Assembly: GCA_021372615.1 (NCBI GenBank)
Contig: JAJFUB010000039.1
Location: 1-64,000 of the forward strand
From: a bacterium
GTDB lineage: Bacteria > Armatimonadota > Zipacnadia > Zipacnadales > UBA11051
Length of the DNA stretch: 64,000 nucleotides
Direction of reading: 5' to 3'
A model generated the notes under the pieces. It made no database searches. It was not told where the DNA came from and saw only the letters and a list, made by a program, of their open reading frames with translations. Below are positions 16,008-24,304 of this stretch, piece by piece (position 1 is the stretch's first letter; each line of letters starts with the position of its first letter). Made by a program: the position numbers and the translations under genes.

Positions 16008-16652
16008 ATGTCCGACGACCTGGATCTGGTAGCCCTCTGGCAGAAGGTGAACGTCGAACTCCACAAGGGCGACATTGACCGCAGCCTCTGGGAAGCAGCC
16101 CAGGCGGCTGTCCCCCTGGCAGCAGACGAGGACACGCTTGTCCTGGGCCTGAAGCCCGGCGAGATGCGCCTCTCCGGGTACCTGACGACCCCCTCCAAGC
16201 GGACCCAGATCGTGGCGATCGTTCAGCGGCTCTGTGGGCGCCGTCTCGATCTCCAGGTCATTGAGGGCCAGTCGGCCGACGACTGGGAGAAGTACAAGCA
16301 GCGCCACGAAGCTCAAGCCGATCAGACGCTGGAGCGAGCGCATTTCCGCACCGAGCACAAGGGTGCTCTGGCCGTGTGGGAGGGCCTGGCCGCCGACTTG
16401 CACAGACTCTTCACCGAGACCCAGCAGCGCCGCTTCGCCGAGCAGTTGGCGCGCCTGCTCATCCGCGCCCTGCCGCTCCTGGCCGAGGCCGAAGAGAAGG
16501 CCCGCGAAGCAGAGCCCGAGGCCGAGCAGCTACATTTCACCCACCTGAACCGCTCGTTTGACAAGCTCTCGACATATACCGACATTCCGGCGCCCATCGT
16601 GGCGCTGGAATACATGCGCTACCGCAGCAGCCGCCAGAAGCGGCAGGGCTAG
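16008..16652 (+). CDS. uncharacterised protein with a DnaA-domain-I-like N-terminus
   Basis: A 214-residue cytoplasmic protein. Residues 8-80 (LWQKVNVELHKGDIDRSLW ... TLVLGLKPGEMRLSGYL ... LQVIEG) have the length and hydrophobic pattern of the DnaA N-terminal domain, which binds partner proteins such as DnaB; this is a pattern judgement. The middle is a charged, Glu/Arg-rich helical region, and the end (TYTDIPAPIVALEYMRYRSSRQKRQG) is basic. No AAA+ or DNA-binding domain is seen, so it is not DnaA. First gene after a strong promoter, 70 bases ahead of the DUF366 gene. Function unknown. Confidence 0.75.
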   Translation: MSDDLDLVALWQKVNVELHKGDIDRSLWEAAQAAVPLAADEDTLVLGLKPGEMRLSGYLTTPSKRTQIVAIVQRLCGRRLDLQVIEGQSADDWEKYKQRHEAQADQTLERAHFRTEHKGALAVWEGLAADLHRLFTETQQRRFAEQLARLLIRALPLLAEAEEKAREAEPEAEQLHFTHLNRSFDKLSTYTDIPAPIVALEYMRYRSSRQKRQG

Positions 16653-16722
16653 GTCGGCCCCCTCGCCTCCCCGAGCAGGGCGGGGCGCCCTCCTCCGCCC
16701 GCAACCTGACGGGGGATTTCCC

Positions 16723-17277
16723 ATGCAGATTGCGTTCGGCAAGAACATACCCTATGACGGGTCACAACTGCGCACCGGGTGGATCGCGGAGACCTTCGGC
16801 GTCGCCGGCGATGCCATCGCCGTGTTCACCGGGGCCTGCGACGTCGCGCCCGAGCACATGCTGGACCTCGAGGACCTGGAAGCCGGCGAGAGCATCCGGG
16901 CCCGACACATGCTGCATTTCATTGTTGAGCACGCCGGGGTGGCGCTCCCGCTCATGGTCGCCCGGCAGCGCCTGTTGGCCAGTCTCGCCCGGGACGCCCT
17001 GGCACGACGGCGCAACGTCTCGGGCCTGGTTCGCCATGGCGACGACCTCTTCATCGGCCGGCGCAAGCTCTCTGTCTCCATCGCCGCCGCCTCCCCAGCC
17101 TCCGGGCTGATCCACTTCGCCATGAACGTGGACCCCGACGGGGCTCCGGTCCCGGCCATCGGCCTGCGTGAGATCGAGGTCAACGAGACCTCCCTCGGCC
17201 GCGTCATCGCCGAGGCCTATGTGGCGGAGATCGCCTCCTGCGACCACGCCGCCACGAAGGTGCGGCCGGCGCGATGA
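16723..17277 (+). CDS. DUF366-family protein
   Basis: A 184-residue protein matching my memory of the DUF366 family, for which I know no established function. Conserved-looking blocks are YDGSQLRTGW (11-20), FTGACDVAPEHMLDLED (35-51), MLHFIVEH (63-70), the GDDLF-IGRRKLSVSIA stretch (107-121) and IHFAMNVDPDG (130-140). The RKLSVSIA/IHFAMN arrangement suggests a ligase-like or nucleotide-binding beta-sheet, but this is a guess. Its stop overlaps the queE start as ATGA, a strong sign of joint work with QueE. Start ATG at 16723 lacks a strong ribosome site. Confidence 0.8.
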   Translation: MQIAFGKNIPYDGSQLRTGWIAETFGVAGDAIAVFTGACDVAPEHMLDLEDLEAGESIRARHMLHFIVEHAGVALPLMVARQRLLASLARDALARRRNVSGLVRHGDDLFIGRRKLSVSIAAASPASGLIHFAMNVDPDGAPVPAIGLREIEVNETSLGRVIAEAYVAEIASCDHAATKVRPAR

Positions 17278-18020
17278 GCGCCTCCGCCCCCCTCGCCGAG
17301 ATCTTCTCCTCCGTCCAGGGCGAAGGCCCCTATGTCGGCGTGCGGCAGGTGTTCGTGCGCTTGCGCGGCTGCGCCCTGACCTGCCGGTACTGCGACACAC
17401 CCGCGGCCCGCACCACGGACGGTCCCTGCCGCATCGAGCGCCTGCCGGGAAGCAATCGCCACGTCGCGTGCCCTAACCCCATGGCGGTCGAGAGCGTCCT
17501 GGACGAGGTGCTGGCCTTCACGACAGCGACGGCGCATCACTCGGTCTCGATCACCGGGGGCGAGCCGCTCCTGCATCCGCATTTCGTCCGCGCCCTGGCC
17601 GATGGCCTCGCCGCCGCAGGGCTGCGCACGTACCTGGATACCGCCTGCTGCTACCCGGCGGCGATGGCAGAAGTCGCACCCGCCGTCGCCATCGTCGCGG
17701 CCGACTATAAGCTGCCCGAGACGATGCGTGAGCCCGTGGACTTCGCCGACTTCGCGGCCACCTGGCAGGCCATCTTGGGCGAGCGCTTCATCAAGATTGT
17801 CCTGACCGCCGACGTGCAGCCAGATCGCTTCGGCGAACACTGCGCCCAGCTGGCGGAGCTCGACCCGCAGGCGCAGGTGGTGCTCCAGCCGGCCACACGG
17901 CGCGGCGACGTGCGTCCTCCCGACCGCTCGGCACTGTTCGCCCTGGCCGCCGCGGCGGCGGTCGCCCTGCCGACCGTCCGGGTCATCCCGCAGTGCCACC
18001 GCCTGTTGGGCGTGAAGTAG
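17274..18020 (+). CDS. queE: 7-carboxy-7-deazaguanine synthase
   Basis: A 248-residue radical-SAM enzyme that contracts 6-carboxytetrahydropterin to 7-carboxy-7-deazaguanine, the ring-forming step of queuosine and other 7-deazapurines. IFSSVQGEGPYVG (10-22) is the QueE opening, the cluster motif is Cys33, Cys37, Cys40 in CALTCRYC, and SITGGEPLLHP is the SAM GGE motif. It overlaps the DUF366 gene upstream and is one base from the HgdB-like gene downstream. No queC, queD, queF or tgt lies in the window, so the rest of the pathway must be elsewhere. Confidence 0.93.
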   Translation: MSASAPLAEIFSSVQGEGPYVGVRQVFVRLRGCALTCRYCDTPAARTTDGPCRIERLPGSNRHVACPNPMAVESVLDEVLAFTTATAHHSVSITGGEPLLHPHFVRALADGLAAAGLRTYLDTACCYPAAMAEVAPAVAIVAADYKLPETMREPVDFADFAATWQAILGERFIKIVLTADVQPDRFGEHCAQLAELDPQAQVVLQPATRRGDVRPPDRSALFALAAAAAVALPTVRVIPQCHRLLGVK

Positions 18021-18021
18021 C

Positions 18022-19050
18022 ATGAGTGCAGTGGCGGCGCAACCGGGCGCAGTGGGTTTCACCACGACCATCCCGGTCGAGGTCCTGCTGGCCGCTGGGC
18101 GTCGCCCGGTGGACCTGAACAACCTGTTCATCACCTCGGCCGACCCGGCCGCCTACGTTCGCCGGGCCGAACTGGAGGGCTACCCGCGCACCGCCTGTGC
18201 GTGGATCAAGGGTCTCTACGGCATCCTGCGCGAGCGCGCCCTCGAGGAGGTTATCGTCGTCACCGAAGGGGACTGCAGCCAGACCCACGCCATGATGGAG
18301 ACGCTGCAGCGTTACGGCGTGCGCCTCATCCCCTTCGCCTACCCATACGACCGTGACCCCGGGCGGCTCCGCCAGGAGATTGAGCGGTTGCTGGGCGCCT
18401 TCGGGGTCTCATGGCAGGAAGCCGAGAGCGTGCGGGAGGGATTGCGCGGCCTGCGGCGAAAGGTAGCCCTGCTGGACGAGTTGACCTGGCGGCAGGGAAC
18501 CGTCAGCGGCTTTGAGAACCACATCTTCCAGGTATCGTGCAGTGACTTCGAGGGCGATCCTGTTGCCTTCGAGGCACGGCTGGATACCTTCCTGGCGCAG
18601 GCCCAGGCGCGCCCGGCCCGACAATGGCCGCTGCGGCTGGCTTTCCTGGGCGTCCCGCCCATCTACAGCGATCTTTACCAGTTTCTCGAAGACCATGGGG
18701 CGCTGGTGGTGTACAATGAGGTCCAGCGGCAGTTCACCATGGCCGACGCCGCAGACGCCAAGCTGCTGGAGCAGTACCGGCGGTACACATACCCGTATGA
18801 CATCTTCGGCCGGCTGGCGGACATCAAGGGCCAACTGGCGCTGCGGCACGTAGATGGCGTCATCCACTACGTCCAGGCCTTCTGCTTCCGACAGATCCAG
18901 GACACGATCATGCGCCGGGAGTTGGACTGCCCCCTGCTGACGCTGGAGGGCGACGCGCCCGGCCCCCTGGACGGCCGCAACAAGCTCCGTCTGGAGGCGT
19001 TCCTGGAGACGTTGCAGGCCCGGCGGCAGGTGGAGCGCAGCGTTCCGTAG
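18022..19050 (+). CDS. 2-hydroxyacyl-CoA dehydratase-like (HgdB/BcrC family) Fe-S protein
   Basis: A 342-residue protein with the look of the PF06050 family, whose known members hold a [4Fe-4S] cluster and dehydrate 2-hydroxyacyl-CoA or reduce benzoyl-CoA. Candidate cluster ligands are Cys59 (ACAWIKGLYG), Cys85 (TEGDCSQTHA) and the Cys in AFCFRQ near 294; PLLTLEGD near the end and RLEAFLE are typical C-terminal features. It is a lone subunit: no partner subunit or activator ATPase is next to it, unlike classical dehydratases. It starts one base after queE stops, so it belongs to that operon. True substrate unknown. Confidence 0.8.
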   Translation: MSAVAAQPGAVGFTTTIPVEVLLAAGRRPVDLNNLFITSADPAAYVRRAELEGYPRTACAWIKGLYGILRERALEEVIVVTEGDCSQTHAMMETLQRYGVRLIPFAYPYDRDPGRLRQEIERLLGAFGVSWQEAESVREGLRGLRRKVALLDELTWRQGTVSGFENHIFQVSCSDFEGDPVAFEARLDTFLAQAQARPARQWPLRLAFLGVPPIYSDLYQFLEDHGALVVYNEVQRQFTMADAADAKLLEQYRRYTYPYDIFGRLADIKGQLALRHVDGVIHYVQAFCFRQIQDTIMRRELDCPLLTLEGDAPGPLDGRNKLRLEAFLETLQARRQVERSVP

Positions 19051-19068
19051 CCGCGTCGTTGATGCACA

Positions 19069-19094
19069 GATCGCGGTCGGTGACCGCTCCCACA
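19069..19094 (+). repeat. single arm of the TGTGGGAG palindrome family
   Basis: One arm of the repeat found in the rluD-like gene (orientation of its right arm), lying between the HgdB-like gene and the PTTPA-repeat protein. No second arm is present here. Confidence 0.75.
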
Positions 19095-19124
19095 TACACG
19101 TCGCTGAAATCTGAGGTGAACATG

Positions 19125-20075
19125 ATGACCAAGCACCTGAGCACCCTCGCAGTCGCGCTCCTGTTGGCCTCCGTCGCCCTCGCCCAGCAGCCGGCCACGC
19201 TGACCGGCACTATCACCTTCCGCAGCGGCGAGACGCTCAGCGGCGTCATCAAGGCCGCCGACCTGGGCATCATGGACGGCACGGGTGTGGGCACCGGCCT
19301 CAACGGCTTCGGGTCCATCAAGATCAATGTCAACGGCGTGAAGCAGACCATCCCGGCGACCAACATCGCCACCATTGAGGCCACCTGGGTGGACAAGAGC
19401 ACGCCCGAGGAGCCCAGTTGGGAGATCAGTGAGCTGCGGGTCACCACCGCCGACGGCAAGGCGCTCGTCGGCAAGCCGGACTGGCACATGCATGCCACCA
19501 ATGTCAGCGTGCAACTGGCCAGTGGCGAGACCAAGCGCGTCCACGCCTTCCCCCTCGGCGGCGCGGACTTCTCGCCCAATAACCTCATCGCCAAGATCCA
19601 GCTCGGGCCGGTGTCCACGGCGGCCACCGCCGCGACCGCAACGATAGCCCCGGCCCCGACGACGCCGGCTCCCACAGCGCCCGCACCGACCACTCCGGCA
19701 CCGACGACCCCGGCGCCGACGACGCCCGCACCGACCACTCCTGCGCCCCCGACACCGGCGCCGACGACGCCCGCACCGACCACGCCGGCCCCGGCGGCTA
19801 CCGTCGAGATCAACCCGACGCCTGCGCCGACCACCCCGGCCCCGACGACGCCCGCTCCGACCACTCCCGCGCCGACGGCGGTGGCCGCTGCCCCCGCCAC
19901 GCCGGTGCCTGCCGGCACTGTCTCGGCGGTCGTCGCGGCCCAGGCGACCAAGGCCCGCCCCGGCGAGCCGATGGTCATCAAGGTCCCGATTGCCGGCACG
20001 AACAAGGTCGTCAACATCCTGCTGTATGTCAACATCACCGAGGAGGGCATCGAGGTCATGCCCCCGGCGCAGTAG
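19125..20075 (+). CDS. secreted protein with a PTTPA-repeat stalk
   Basis: About 316 residues. A signal peptide (MTKHLSTLAVALLLASVALA) leads to an N-terminal beta-rich domain (about 22-170) that resembles the pattern of small SH3-like or RNA/glycan-binding beta domains but is not assigned. Next is a proline/threonine/alanine stretch (about 180-260) of repeated APTTP units, then a C-terminal globular segment ending EEGIEVMPPAQ. Such Pro/Thr stalks are often extended, surface-exposed and O-glycosylated. GAGGTG sits 6 bases before the ATG at 19125; ATG at 19122 is an alternative. Function unknown. Confidence 0.8.
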   Translation: MTKHLSTLAVALLLASVALAQQPATLTGTITFRSGETLSGVIKAADLGIMDGTGVGTGLNGFGSIKINVNGVKQTIPATNIATIEATWVDKSTPEEPSWEISELRVTTADGKALVGKPDWHMHATNVSVQLASGETKRVHAFPLGGADFSPNNLIAKIQLGPVSTAATAATATIAPAPTTPAPTAPAPTTPAPTTPAPTTPAPTTPAPPTPAPTTPAPTTPAPAATVEINPTPAPTTPAPTTPAPTTPAPTAVAAAPATPVPAGTVSAVVAAQATKARPGEPMVIKVPIAGTNKVVNILLYVNITEEGIEVMPPAQ

Positions 20076-20101
20076 CCGGTCGCCCCTCGGACGCTCCCAT
20101 G

Positions 20102-20130
20102 GGTACCTCAGGCCCCGTGCCTGAGGTACC
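20102..20130 (+). terminator. perfect 12-bp hairpin before tyrS
   Basis: GGTACCTCAGGC (20102-20113) pairs perfectly with GCCTGAGGTACC (20119-20130) over a CCCGT loop. It follows the PTTPA-protein stop by 26 bases. There is no U-tract; it may end that transcript or be a repeat element. Confidence 0.5.
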
Positions 20131-20170
20131 GTCTTCAGAGCCACTCGACTAGCAACGGAGAATGAGCTGC

Positions 20171-21385
20171 ATGTCGCCCAAGGCACAACTCGCCGAACTA
20201 CTCTCGCCGCCGCATCCGGTGGACATCGTCAGTGAAGAGGAACTGCTCGCCAAGCTCGAGCAGGGCCGCCCGCTGCGCATCAAGTACGGGGCCGACCCCA
20301 GCGCCCCGGACTTGCACCTGGGCCACAGCGTGCCCATGAGCCGCCTGCGCAAGTTTCAGGAACTCGGCCACACCATCGTCTTCATCATCGGCGACTTCAC
20401 CGCGCGCATCGGCGACCCGTCGGGCAAGTCCAAGACCCGCCCGATGCTCAGCACCGAGCAGGTGGATGCCAACGCGAAGACCTACGCGGCCCAGGTCGGG
20501 CAGATCCTCGACATCAACCGCTGCGAACTGCACTACAACAGCGAGTGGCTCGACGCGATGACCGTGGCCGACGTGCTGCGGCTCATGTCCCACTACACCG
20601 TGGCCCGGATGCTGGAACGCGATGACTTCGCCAAGCGCCTGCAGGAAGAGGCGCCGATCTCCGTCGTCGAGCTCATGTACCCGCTGATGCAGGCGTACGA
20701 CTCCGTGGCGATCAAGGCCGATGTGGAACTGGGGGGCACGGACCAACTGTTCAATTTCCTGGTGGGCCGCGACATCATGCGCGCCTACGGGCTGGAGCCG
20801 CAGGTCGTCATGACCTGGCCGCTGCTGGTGGGCACGGACGGCACCGACAAGATGAGCAAGTCGCTGGGCAACTACGTGGGCATCACCGACGCCCCCGGCG
20901 ACATGTACGGCAAGATCATGTCCATCCCCGACAGCGCCATGCCGATGTACTACTGGCTGCTGCTGGAGCAGGCGCCCGAGGCCGTGGACGAGATGGAGGC
21001 CCACCTGAAGTCCGGCGCGCTGCACCCGCGCGAGGCCAAGGCCCATCTGGCGCACCGCCTGGTGGGCCGCTACCACGGCGCCGACGCCGCCGATGCCGCT
21101 GCCGTAGAGTTTGACCGCATCTTCGCCCAGGGCGCGTTGCCCAGCGACATGCCCGACATCGTCCTGCCGCGCGAGGCCTTCGAGGACGGTAACGTCGGCC
21201 TGATCCAGGTGCTCGTTACCGCCGGCTTCGCGGCCAGCAACGGCGAAGCCCGCCGCCTGATCCGCGGCAAGGGCGTCAAGGTGGACGGTGAGGTCGTGGA
21301 CGACGAGATGGCTCGACTGGCGCTCAAGGGCGGGGAGACGGTGCAAGTGGGCAAGCGTCGCGTCGGGCGTGTAGTCATCGACTAG
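20171..21385 (+). CDS. tyrS: tyrosyl-tRNA synthetase
   Basis: A class I synthetase of 404 residues charging tRNA-Tyr. The HIGH-like motif is HLGH (49-52) in GADPSAPDLHLGHSVPM, KMSKS is at 227-231, and a C-terminal S4 RNA-binding domain begins near residue 340 (GLIQVLVTAGFAASNGEARRLIRGKGVKV). This is the TyrS branch with YGADPS/KMSKS found in many bacteria. ATG at 20171 is preferred, 10 bases after GGAG; ATG at 20162 is only one base away from it. Confidence 0.95.
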   Translation: MSPKAQLAELLSPPHPVDIVSEEELLAKLEQGRPLRIKYGADPSAPDLHLGHSVPMSRLRKFQELGHTIVFIIGDFTARIGDPSGKSKTRPMLSTEQVDANAKTYAAQVGQILDINRCELHYNSEWLDAMTVADVLRLMSHYTVARMLERDDFAKRLQEEAPISVVELMYPLMQAYDSVAIKADVELGGTDQLFNFLVGRDIMRAYGLEPQVVMTWPLLVGTDGTDKMSKSLGNYVGITDAPGDMYGKIMSIPDSAMPMYYWLLLEQAPEAVDEMEAHLKSGALHPREAKAHLAHRLVGRYHGADAADAAAVEFDRIFAQGALPSDMPDIVLPREAFEDGNVGLIQVLVTAGFAASNGEARRLIRGKGVKVDGEVVDDEMARLALKGGETVQVGKRRVGRVVID

Positions 21386-21421
21386 CGGTGTCTACTCGGA
21401 CGCCGCAGGAGGCCGTGTGAG

Positions 21422-21745
21422 ATGAGCGACAACCGCAACAGTCTGATGGACGCCGTGGGTGTGCTCGGGACCATGGCCGTGGGGGCCCTGATCGGGGCCG
21501 GCGTGGCGCTGCTCATGGCGCCCAAGTCCGGCGCCGAACTGCGCGAGGACCTCAAGGCCGGCGCCGAGAAGGTCAGCGAGGACCTCACCGAGGTCGGCCA
21601 CAAGGCGAGCGAGAGTGTGCGCGCCCAGGTCGAGAAGCTCGGCCAGAAGGCCGAGGAACTCACCAAGAAGGCCACCGAACTCGGCGAGCGCCTGAGCAAG
21701 CAGCCCGGGACCGCCGGGGCCGCCGAGGCCACTGAAGAGGCGTAG
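21422..21745 (+). CDS. YtxH-domain protein
   Basis: A 107-residue protein with one N-terminal membrane segment (about 13-33, GVLGTMAVGALIGAGVALLMAPKSG) and a long amphipathic, Lys/Glu-rich helix (about 36-95). The APKSGAELREDLK junction is the YtxH-family hallmark. Members are stress- or envelope-associated small proteins of unclear biochemical role. It sits 36 bases after tyrS and 31 bases before the lipoprotein gene on the same strand. Confidence 0.8.
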   Translation: MSDNRNSLMDAVGVLGTMAVGALIGAGVALLMAPKSGAELREDLKAGAEKVSEDLTEVGHKASESVRAQVEKLGQKAEELTKKATELGERLSKQPGTAGAAEATEEA

Positions 21746-21776
21746 GCCCCCCATCCCCCCGCCGAGGTGAGGGCAG

Positions 21777-22970
21777 TTGGTTTCTGCCTGCCGTCGGGCG
21801 CTTCTGGTAGCGCCCCTGATTCTCGCCATCGCGCTGGCGAACGGCTGTCGCCCTGCGTATGAGCGCCGGCCGTGGACGCTCGCCTTCCAGTATGGCGACA
21901 CCGGCCAGCGTCTACCCACGATCGTCCCAATGGGTGGGCCGTTCTTCTATCGCGCGCTGCAGCCTGAGGGCGCCGCCCCTTCGCCGACGGGCACCCACAT
22001 GCTCCTGGCCGCCCAGGGGGGCGAGCTGTGGCTCTGCGATGTGCTGGCGCGCCGCGACGCCTTCCGCCGTCTGGCCGAGAAGGGCGTAGCCGCCCAGTTC
22101 TGGCCCGATGTGTCCCCGTGGTCGCTCGATGGCCGCACGTTCGTCTATGTGCAGTCAGGCGACCTGTTCATCCGTCCCCTCGACGGCCAGCCGCGCCGCC
22201 TGACCACCACCGGTGATGTCTTCACCGCCGCCATCTCGCCCGACGGTAAGCAGGTCGCCTTCGGCCGACGCGATGCGCAGGATCAGGACCAGGGCCTCTG
22301 GCGGGTCCCTGCCGACGGTGGCGACCCGCAGCGACTCGTCGCCCCCACGAACGACATCTTCCACGCCTGCTGCCCGCACTGGTCGCCTGACGGCCAGTGG
22401 ATCGCCTTCCTGCAGGCCTTCGAGGGTGGGGCGCTGGGAGTCGTGTCGGCGGACGGGCTGGACCTGCGCGCGGGGATCGAGGCCGCCTGGGAGCCCCTGC
22501 GCTGGCTCCCGGACAGCAAGACGCTTCTCTTCACGAAGATCGTCTACGGGGAGCCCGGCGACGGGGCGCACGCCTACAACGTGGACACGAAGAAGACCTC
22601 GCTGCTGACCGCCAGCGGCCGCAACACCACCTACGCCCTGTCCCCCGACGGCACGCGGGCGCTGGTCGCTTCCTGGCGCGAGGCCAGCGACGGCAAGGTC
22701 ACGGACGGGAAGCTGGAGGTCGCCAGCGTAGCGACGGGCGCCATCGAGGGCCAGCCGGTGGCCCTGAGCGGCTCGGCGGCCAGTTGCCACTGGGCGCCCG
22801 ATGGTCGGCAAGTCGCGGTGCTGGTGGACGATGCGAAGGGGAATGGCTCCGTGCTGTACGGCCGCGAAGGCCTTGCCGCTCTGCAGCAGGCGCCGGGGGC
22901 AGCTTCGGGCGTCATCGGCTGGGTTCGTCTCTGGCAGCCGCCGCGCCAGTGGTGGCGCTTCTGGGGTTAG
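21777..22970 (+). CDS. lipoprotein with TolB/WD40-like beta-propeller repeats
   Basis: A 397-residue exported lipoprotein. The signal peptide ends with lipobox LANGC (Cys near residue 23), so it is processed by Lgt and LspA. The rest is a run of PD40-like blades, for example SPDGKQVAFGRRDAQ, SPDGQWIAFLQAF, SPDGTRALVASW and APDGRQVAVLVDD. Such propellers mediate protein binding in the periplasm, as in TolB, but Tol partners are not present here. The start appears to be TTG at 21777 with GAGG about 9 bases upstream. Confidence 0.82.
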   Translation: MVSACRRALLVAPLILAIALANGCRPAYERRPWTLAFQYGDTGQRLPTIVPMGGPFFYRALQPEGAAPSPTGTHMLLAAQGGELWLCDVLARRDAFRRLAEKGVAAQFWPDVSPWSLDGRTFVYVQSGDLFIRPLDGQPRRLTTTGDVFTAAISPDGKQVAFGRRDAQDQDQGLWRVPADGGDPQRLVAPTNDIFHACCPHWSPDGQWIAFLQAFEGGALGVVSADGLDLRAGIEAAWEPLRWLPDSKTLLFTKIVYGEPGDGAHAYNVDTKKTSLLTASGRNTTYALSPDGTRALVASWREASDGKVTDGKLEVASVATGAIEGQPVALSGSAASCHWAPDGRQVAVLVDDAKGNGSVLYGREGLAALQQAPGAASGVIGWVRLWQPPRQWWRFWG

Positions 22971-22995
22971 GCCCTCCCCGCCTGTAGCGGGGCCG

Positions 22996-23319
22996 CTACG
23001 AGGGCGCCCCTGATGAGGGCGGCGGCGGCGGGGCCGGTGGTGTCGCCGCGGGGGCCTGGCCGGTCAGGGCCTGCTTGCGCAGTTCTTCCATCTGCTCCTC
23101 GATCTGCACGACCCGTCGCAGCAGCACATCAATCTGCCCGTCCACGAAGGCGCCCTGCTGCCGCAACTCCCGCGCTCTCTTCCCCACCTCGACCAACTGC
23201 CGCTCCAACTCGCTCTCCAGGTTGCCCAGTTGCGCCTGGAGGGACAACTGCTCGGCCCCGCTGGAGACGGCCGCAGCCGCCTGCCCCAGGGCCTCCCTGG
23301 CTTTGTCAAACAGGTTCAT
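22996..23319 (-). CDS. small coiled-coil protein
   Basis: A 107-residue hypothetical protein. Residues 1-30 (MNLFDKAREALGQAAAAVSSG) form an amphipathic helix, residues about 35-88 a Glu/Gln/Arg-rich coiled coil, and the tail is proline-rich (APPPPPSSG). No membrane segment, signal or enzyme motif is seen. It is convergent with the propeller lipoprotein and lies downstream of the TIR gene. The family is not recognised. Confidence 0.65.
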   Translation of the reverse strand: MNLFDKAREALGQAAAAVSSGAEQLSLQAQLGNLESELERQLVEVGKRARELRQQGAFVDGQIDVLLRRVVQIEEQMEELRKQALTGQAPAATPPAPPPPPSSGAPS

Positions 23320-23360
23320 GTCGTTCTCCCAGATGCGGCCATTTCCGCGTCACGAATCGC

Positions 23361-24188
23361 CTAGAGGCCCTTCTTGTCTAGCTCGTGCTCAAGAGTGGCC
23401 ACACCGCGCTCGAAGTCCACTGACATGTCGATGCGCGTCTGCTGGTTCAGGATGATTGGCATCGGGCGGGACAAGCGCTTGGCTTGGATCACGAAGACCG
23501 GTATGCCTGCCTCCCGCGCGTAGATGTATTCCCCGGCTGGCCACTCAGTATCCCGCCATGCGTCGGTGACGATCGCCATGAAAGCAGCAGCGCCCTCGAT
23601 CTTCTCCTCGAGTTCGCGGTACAGAGCCGCGTGGAAATCGCGCTCGCTCGCCTGGTAGTCCCAGTAGGCGTAGCCCCGCCTACCTAGCACATCCCTCAAC
23701 TGCACAACGAAGTCGCTGTCTGAGCGAGGGTAACTGAGGAACACATACCCTTTCGCCCGCATCGGCGCGTCTGGCATAGCAGCGCCGCCGGACGCGACTG
23801 TGCCCAACCGGTGCAGAACCGAGATGACGATGGGAACGGCGTCAGCGCCCGTCCTGACATCGACCCCCTGTATGCCCAGCAAGGCAGGCCATGGCGCACC
23901 CGCTGCCTGAAGGCCGTCCACATACAGTGGCAGTACCTGCTTAGCCAGACCGCGCGCCATGCCCAACTCCAACTGCAGCCATGGGGAGTTCGCCGAGGCA
24001 GCTGATATGAGCACGATGAATACCTGGCATTCGCGGATTGCCTCCGCAATCGCCGACGATAGCTCCACCCCGGCTGCCACACTATCGGTCAGCCAGACGG
24101 TGTAACCGCTGGCCCGCAGACCGTCACTCAGAGCACGCGCCATCCTTACATCATGCTGGCTGTAGCTGATGAACACATCATAGCGCAT
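23361..24188 (-). CDS. protein with two tandem TIR domains
   Basis: A 275-residue protein made almost entirely of two TIR domains. TIR1 (about 1-128) starts MRYDVFISYSQHD, with putative NADase glutamate Glu74 in SPWLQLE. TIR2 (about 147-275) starts KGYVFLSYPRSDSD, with Glu220 in EWPAGEYIYARE, and ends with a helical tail. Bacterial TIR domains commonly cleave NAD+ or make cyclic ADP-ribose signals in antiphage or immune-like systems, or act as scaffolds. There is no sensor domain and no recognisable partner gene nearby. The gene appears less GC-rich than its neighbours, a hint of transfer. ATG at 24188 chosen from TIR homology. Confidence 0.85.
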   Translation of the reverse strand: MRYDVFISYSQHDVRMARALSDGLRASGYTVWLTDSVAAGVELSSAIAEAIRECQVFIVLISAASANSPWLQLELGMARGLAKQVLPLYVDGLQAAGAPWPALLGIQGVDVRTGADAVPIVISVLHRLGTVASGGAAMPDAPMRAKGYVFLSYPRSDSDFVVQLRDVLGRRGYAYWDYQASERDFHAALYRELEEKIEGAAAFMAIVTDAWRDTEWPAGEYIYAREAGIPVFVIQAKRLSRPMPIILNQQTRIDMSVDFERGVATLEHELDKKGL

Positions 24189-24304
24189 CGCATGCCCGCC
24201 TTCTGTACTCGGCCAGCCGTGACCCGCTGCTGTCTGTCTCGCAAGCTCCGCGCCCAGGACACGGTGGCGGACCCAGGCCACGACGTCAACTGGCCTTTCA
24301 TGGG

